Source: Pseudomonadota bacterium (GTDB taxonomy: Bacteria; BMS3Abin14). From it: 14,100 nucleotides of DNA. This document shows positions 13,093 through 14,100 of this stretch, piece after piece (position 1 is the stretch's first letter; every line of letters begins with the position of its first letter). A program made the position numbers and the translations under genes. The stretch spans positions 1-14,100 of the forward strand of contig JAFGWO010000008.1 of the NCBI GenBank assembly GCA_016937135.1. The letters are read 5' to 3'. A model generated the notes under the pieces. It was not told the origin of the DNA and did no database searches. It was given only the letters and a program-made list of their open reading frames with translations.

Positions 13093-13371
13093 ATGCTGTG
13101 CTGGATGGTGAAAATATTTTTCGTGATGACGGCCTTGATGGTCCTCGGATTTCCGGTTGCCGTATGGAGTGAGGATAGTACCTCCCCGAGGATCATCTCC
13201 AACAAGGCCATTGCCAGCTTCACGACATCGGAAGGGGTCCCGGTTGTGGTCGAAAGCGCTCCGGGGGGTAATTTAAAACCGGGTATTGGCAAGGGAACCC
13301 CTCATGTAATTATTGTTAAGGAGCCTCAAAGCAATCCTTTGCAAACAAACGAAGAAAAAAAGGATCGGTAA
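13093..13371 (+). CDS. Small exported protein of unknown function
   Basis: A 92-residue protein with a hydrophobic N-terminal segment (VKIFFVMTALMVLGFPVAV) that fits a signal peptide with cleavage near WSED, or an uncleaved anchor. The mature part is hydrophilic with SPRIISNKAIAS, PVVVESAPGGNLKPGIGKG and a charged tail NEEKKDR; no family is recognised. The ATG at 13093 is supported by AAGGGGGTG five bases upstream, giving a far better start than the TTG at 13054. It probably forms an operon with the PilZ gene. Confidence 0.62.
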   Translation: MLCWMVKIFFVMTALMVLGFPVAVWSEDSTSPRIISNKAIASFTTSEGVPVVVESAPGGNLKPGIGKGTPHVIIVKEPQSNPLQTNEEKKDR

Positions 13372-13793
13372 GACATCAGGACCAAAATCTTCCTTTTTGT
13401 TTTCCCCCGGAATTTCATGACTGGACTCGGGAAAACACCGAAGGAGGATTTCTGACCCCGAAGAAAAATCCGCAGCGGGCAGATTTTTTCACCCGATGAT
13501 TCTATTATTCTGGTGGGTTTAAAAAAAAGCCCTCCCGCAATTTCGTACTCCTCCAGGGGCCGGTTCCCGAGGGACTTTGGCCCAATGTCATTATGCATTT
13601 CGGTTCTGATTCCACCGTTCCCGGAGAAATATAAGTATGGGCTGAAAGTGGGACGTTTTTCGACAGAAAGCCTCATGTATTAATATCAGGTAAGGATCCT
13701 GGAATTTAATTCAGCAGGGAAAAATTGCGAGGCGGCTGAAAAATCAGCCGCCTCAATGTTTGGACCAGATTCAGGATCTAAAAACCACTGAGT
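13372..13793. other. Convergent intergenic gap
   Basis: No supported gene in these 422 bases apart from the terminator-like hairpin at 13729-13754. A minus-strand frame of 116 residues (13326-13676) overlaps the end of the small exported gene and lacks a ribosome binding site and recognisable motifs, so I do not call it. There is a run of eight A at 13522-13529. Confidence 0.5.
13729..13754 (-). terminator. Probable terminator of the gamma-glutamyltransferase gene
   Basis: A perfect 11-bp stem GAGGCGGCTGA / TCAGCCGCCTC with a 4-base loop, 40 bases beyond the stop codon of the minus-strand gene. On the minus strand it is followed by GCAATTTTTCCC, a short T-run slightly offset from the stem. 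On the plus strand no T-run follows. Confidence 0.65.
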
Positions 13794-14100
13794 TTACCAT
13801 CCTGCGCAGAGCCCATCCTTACGAAGGTCAGAACCGCATCGATAGATTCCGTTGAGGGGTTCCTGATGGGAGACTCCCCGTCCTCCACGCCCGTTAGGCA
13901 CCCAGGGTTCGGGGAGGCTGTAGTCACGTTCGAAAAGGATCCCCTGGTAGCCGCCGGCCAGTCCGAATCTGGACCGGACCGAGTGCCCCATTGCTTCCAG
14001 ATCGGCCCCTATAGCTTCGTGCAGATAGTAATCCAGGCTCAGCACGTCTGAACCCTGGCTGTGGTCGAACCGTGCTGCGTCAGTGGTCGCCTGGACGTTG
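13794..14100 (-). CDS. Gamma-glutamyltransferase-like protein, C-terminal fragment
   Basis: The frame is open to the window edge; the last 102 residues are present, ending with TAA at 13794-13796. The end GSDLRKDGLCAGW matches the (G)ASDPRKDG-x-A-x-G(Y/W) terminus of gamma-glutamyltranspeptidases, and TTDAARFDH upstream fits the conserved A-x-x-x-PR-x-H region of the small subunit, followed by the LEAMGHSV motif. The enzyme cleaves gamma-glutamyl bonds, for example of glutathione, usually in the periplasm after self-processing at a threonine that would lie outside the window. Between GGYQGILFER and GIYRCGSDLR there are about thirty additional residues rich in Pro, Gly and Arg, longer than the usual short loop. 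Confidence 0.82.
   Translation of the reverse strand, partial: NVQATTDAARFDHSQGSDVLSLDYYLHEAIGADLEAMGHSVRSRFGLAGGYQGILFERDYSLPEPWVPNGRGGRGVSHQEPLNGIYRCGSDLRKDGLCAGW

Noticed and set aside
13326..13676. Minus-strand 116-residue frame
   Set aside because: It overlaps the small exported gene, has no ribosome binding site, and no family was recognised. Kept as non-coding.

Overview
The window is 14.1 kb of GC-rich (by eye) bacterial chromosome with no rRNA, tRNA, CRISPR array or recognisable transposase gene. The gene content points to an anaerobic delta-proteobacterium-like organism (Desulfobacterota sensu lato): a minimal SufC-SufB pair, a CPA2-type antiporter with a separate CBS-domain partner, a sigma-54 promoter, a PilZ protein, and several kinds of dispersed intergenic repeat. 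This placement is inference from gene content and style, not a phylogenetic result.

Layout. 1-201 (+) is the end of a lipocalin-like CrtC/AttH-family protein. 202-806 is a convergent gap framed by five degenerate arrays with a 7-bp period. 807-2485 (-) is a two-gene iron-sulfur cluster assembly operon, sufC then sufB, with a 4-base ATGA overlap. After a divergent promoter region, 2876-3445 (+) encodes a SnoaL/NTF2-like lipoprotein, followed by a paired inverted repeat and the antiporter/CBS unit (3549-5262, +). 5600-6820 (+) is a major facilitator transporter whose 3' end runs into a second copy of the same paired repeat. 6870-7436 (-) is a small exported helical-repeat protein with a textbook sigma-54 promoter at 7571-7586. 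7970-9625 (-) is a long nucleotide-sugar dehydrogenase, with a heavily structured MITE-like element between its likely promoter and its ribosome binding site. 10091-12203 (+) is a soluble PAS-PAS histidine kinase and its NarL/FixJ-type response regulator. 12618-13371 (+) is a PilZ protein and a small exported protein. 13794-14100 (-) is the C-terminal end of a gamma-glutamyltransferase.

Functional links. SufC and SufB form one machine. The antiporter and CBS protein look like a transporter with a separate nucleotide-sensing regulator. The kinase and regulator are a cognate pair whose targets are not visible; the divergent dehydrogenase and the downstream PilZ gene are possible but unproven. 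The most unusual structure lies in the non-coding DNA: 7-bp-period arrays, REP-like paired inverted repeats that supply stop codons and C-terminal residues to two unrelated genes, and a folded insertion in a 5' leader. I found no clearly new multi-gene system.
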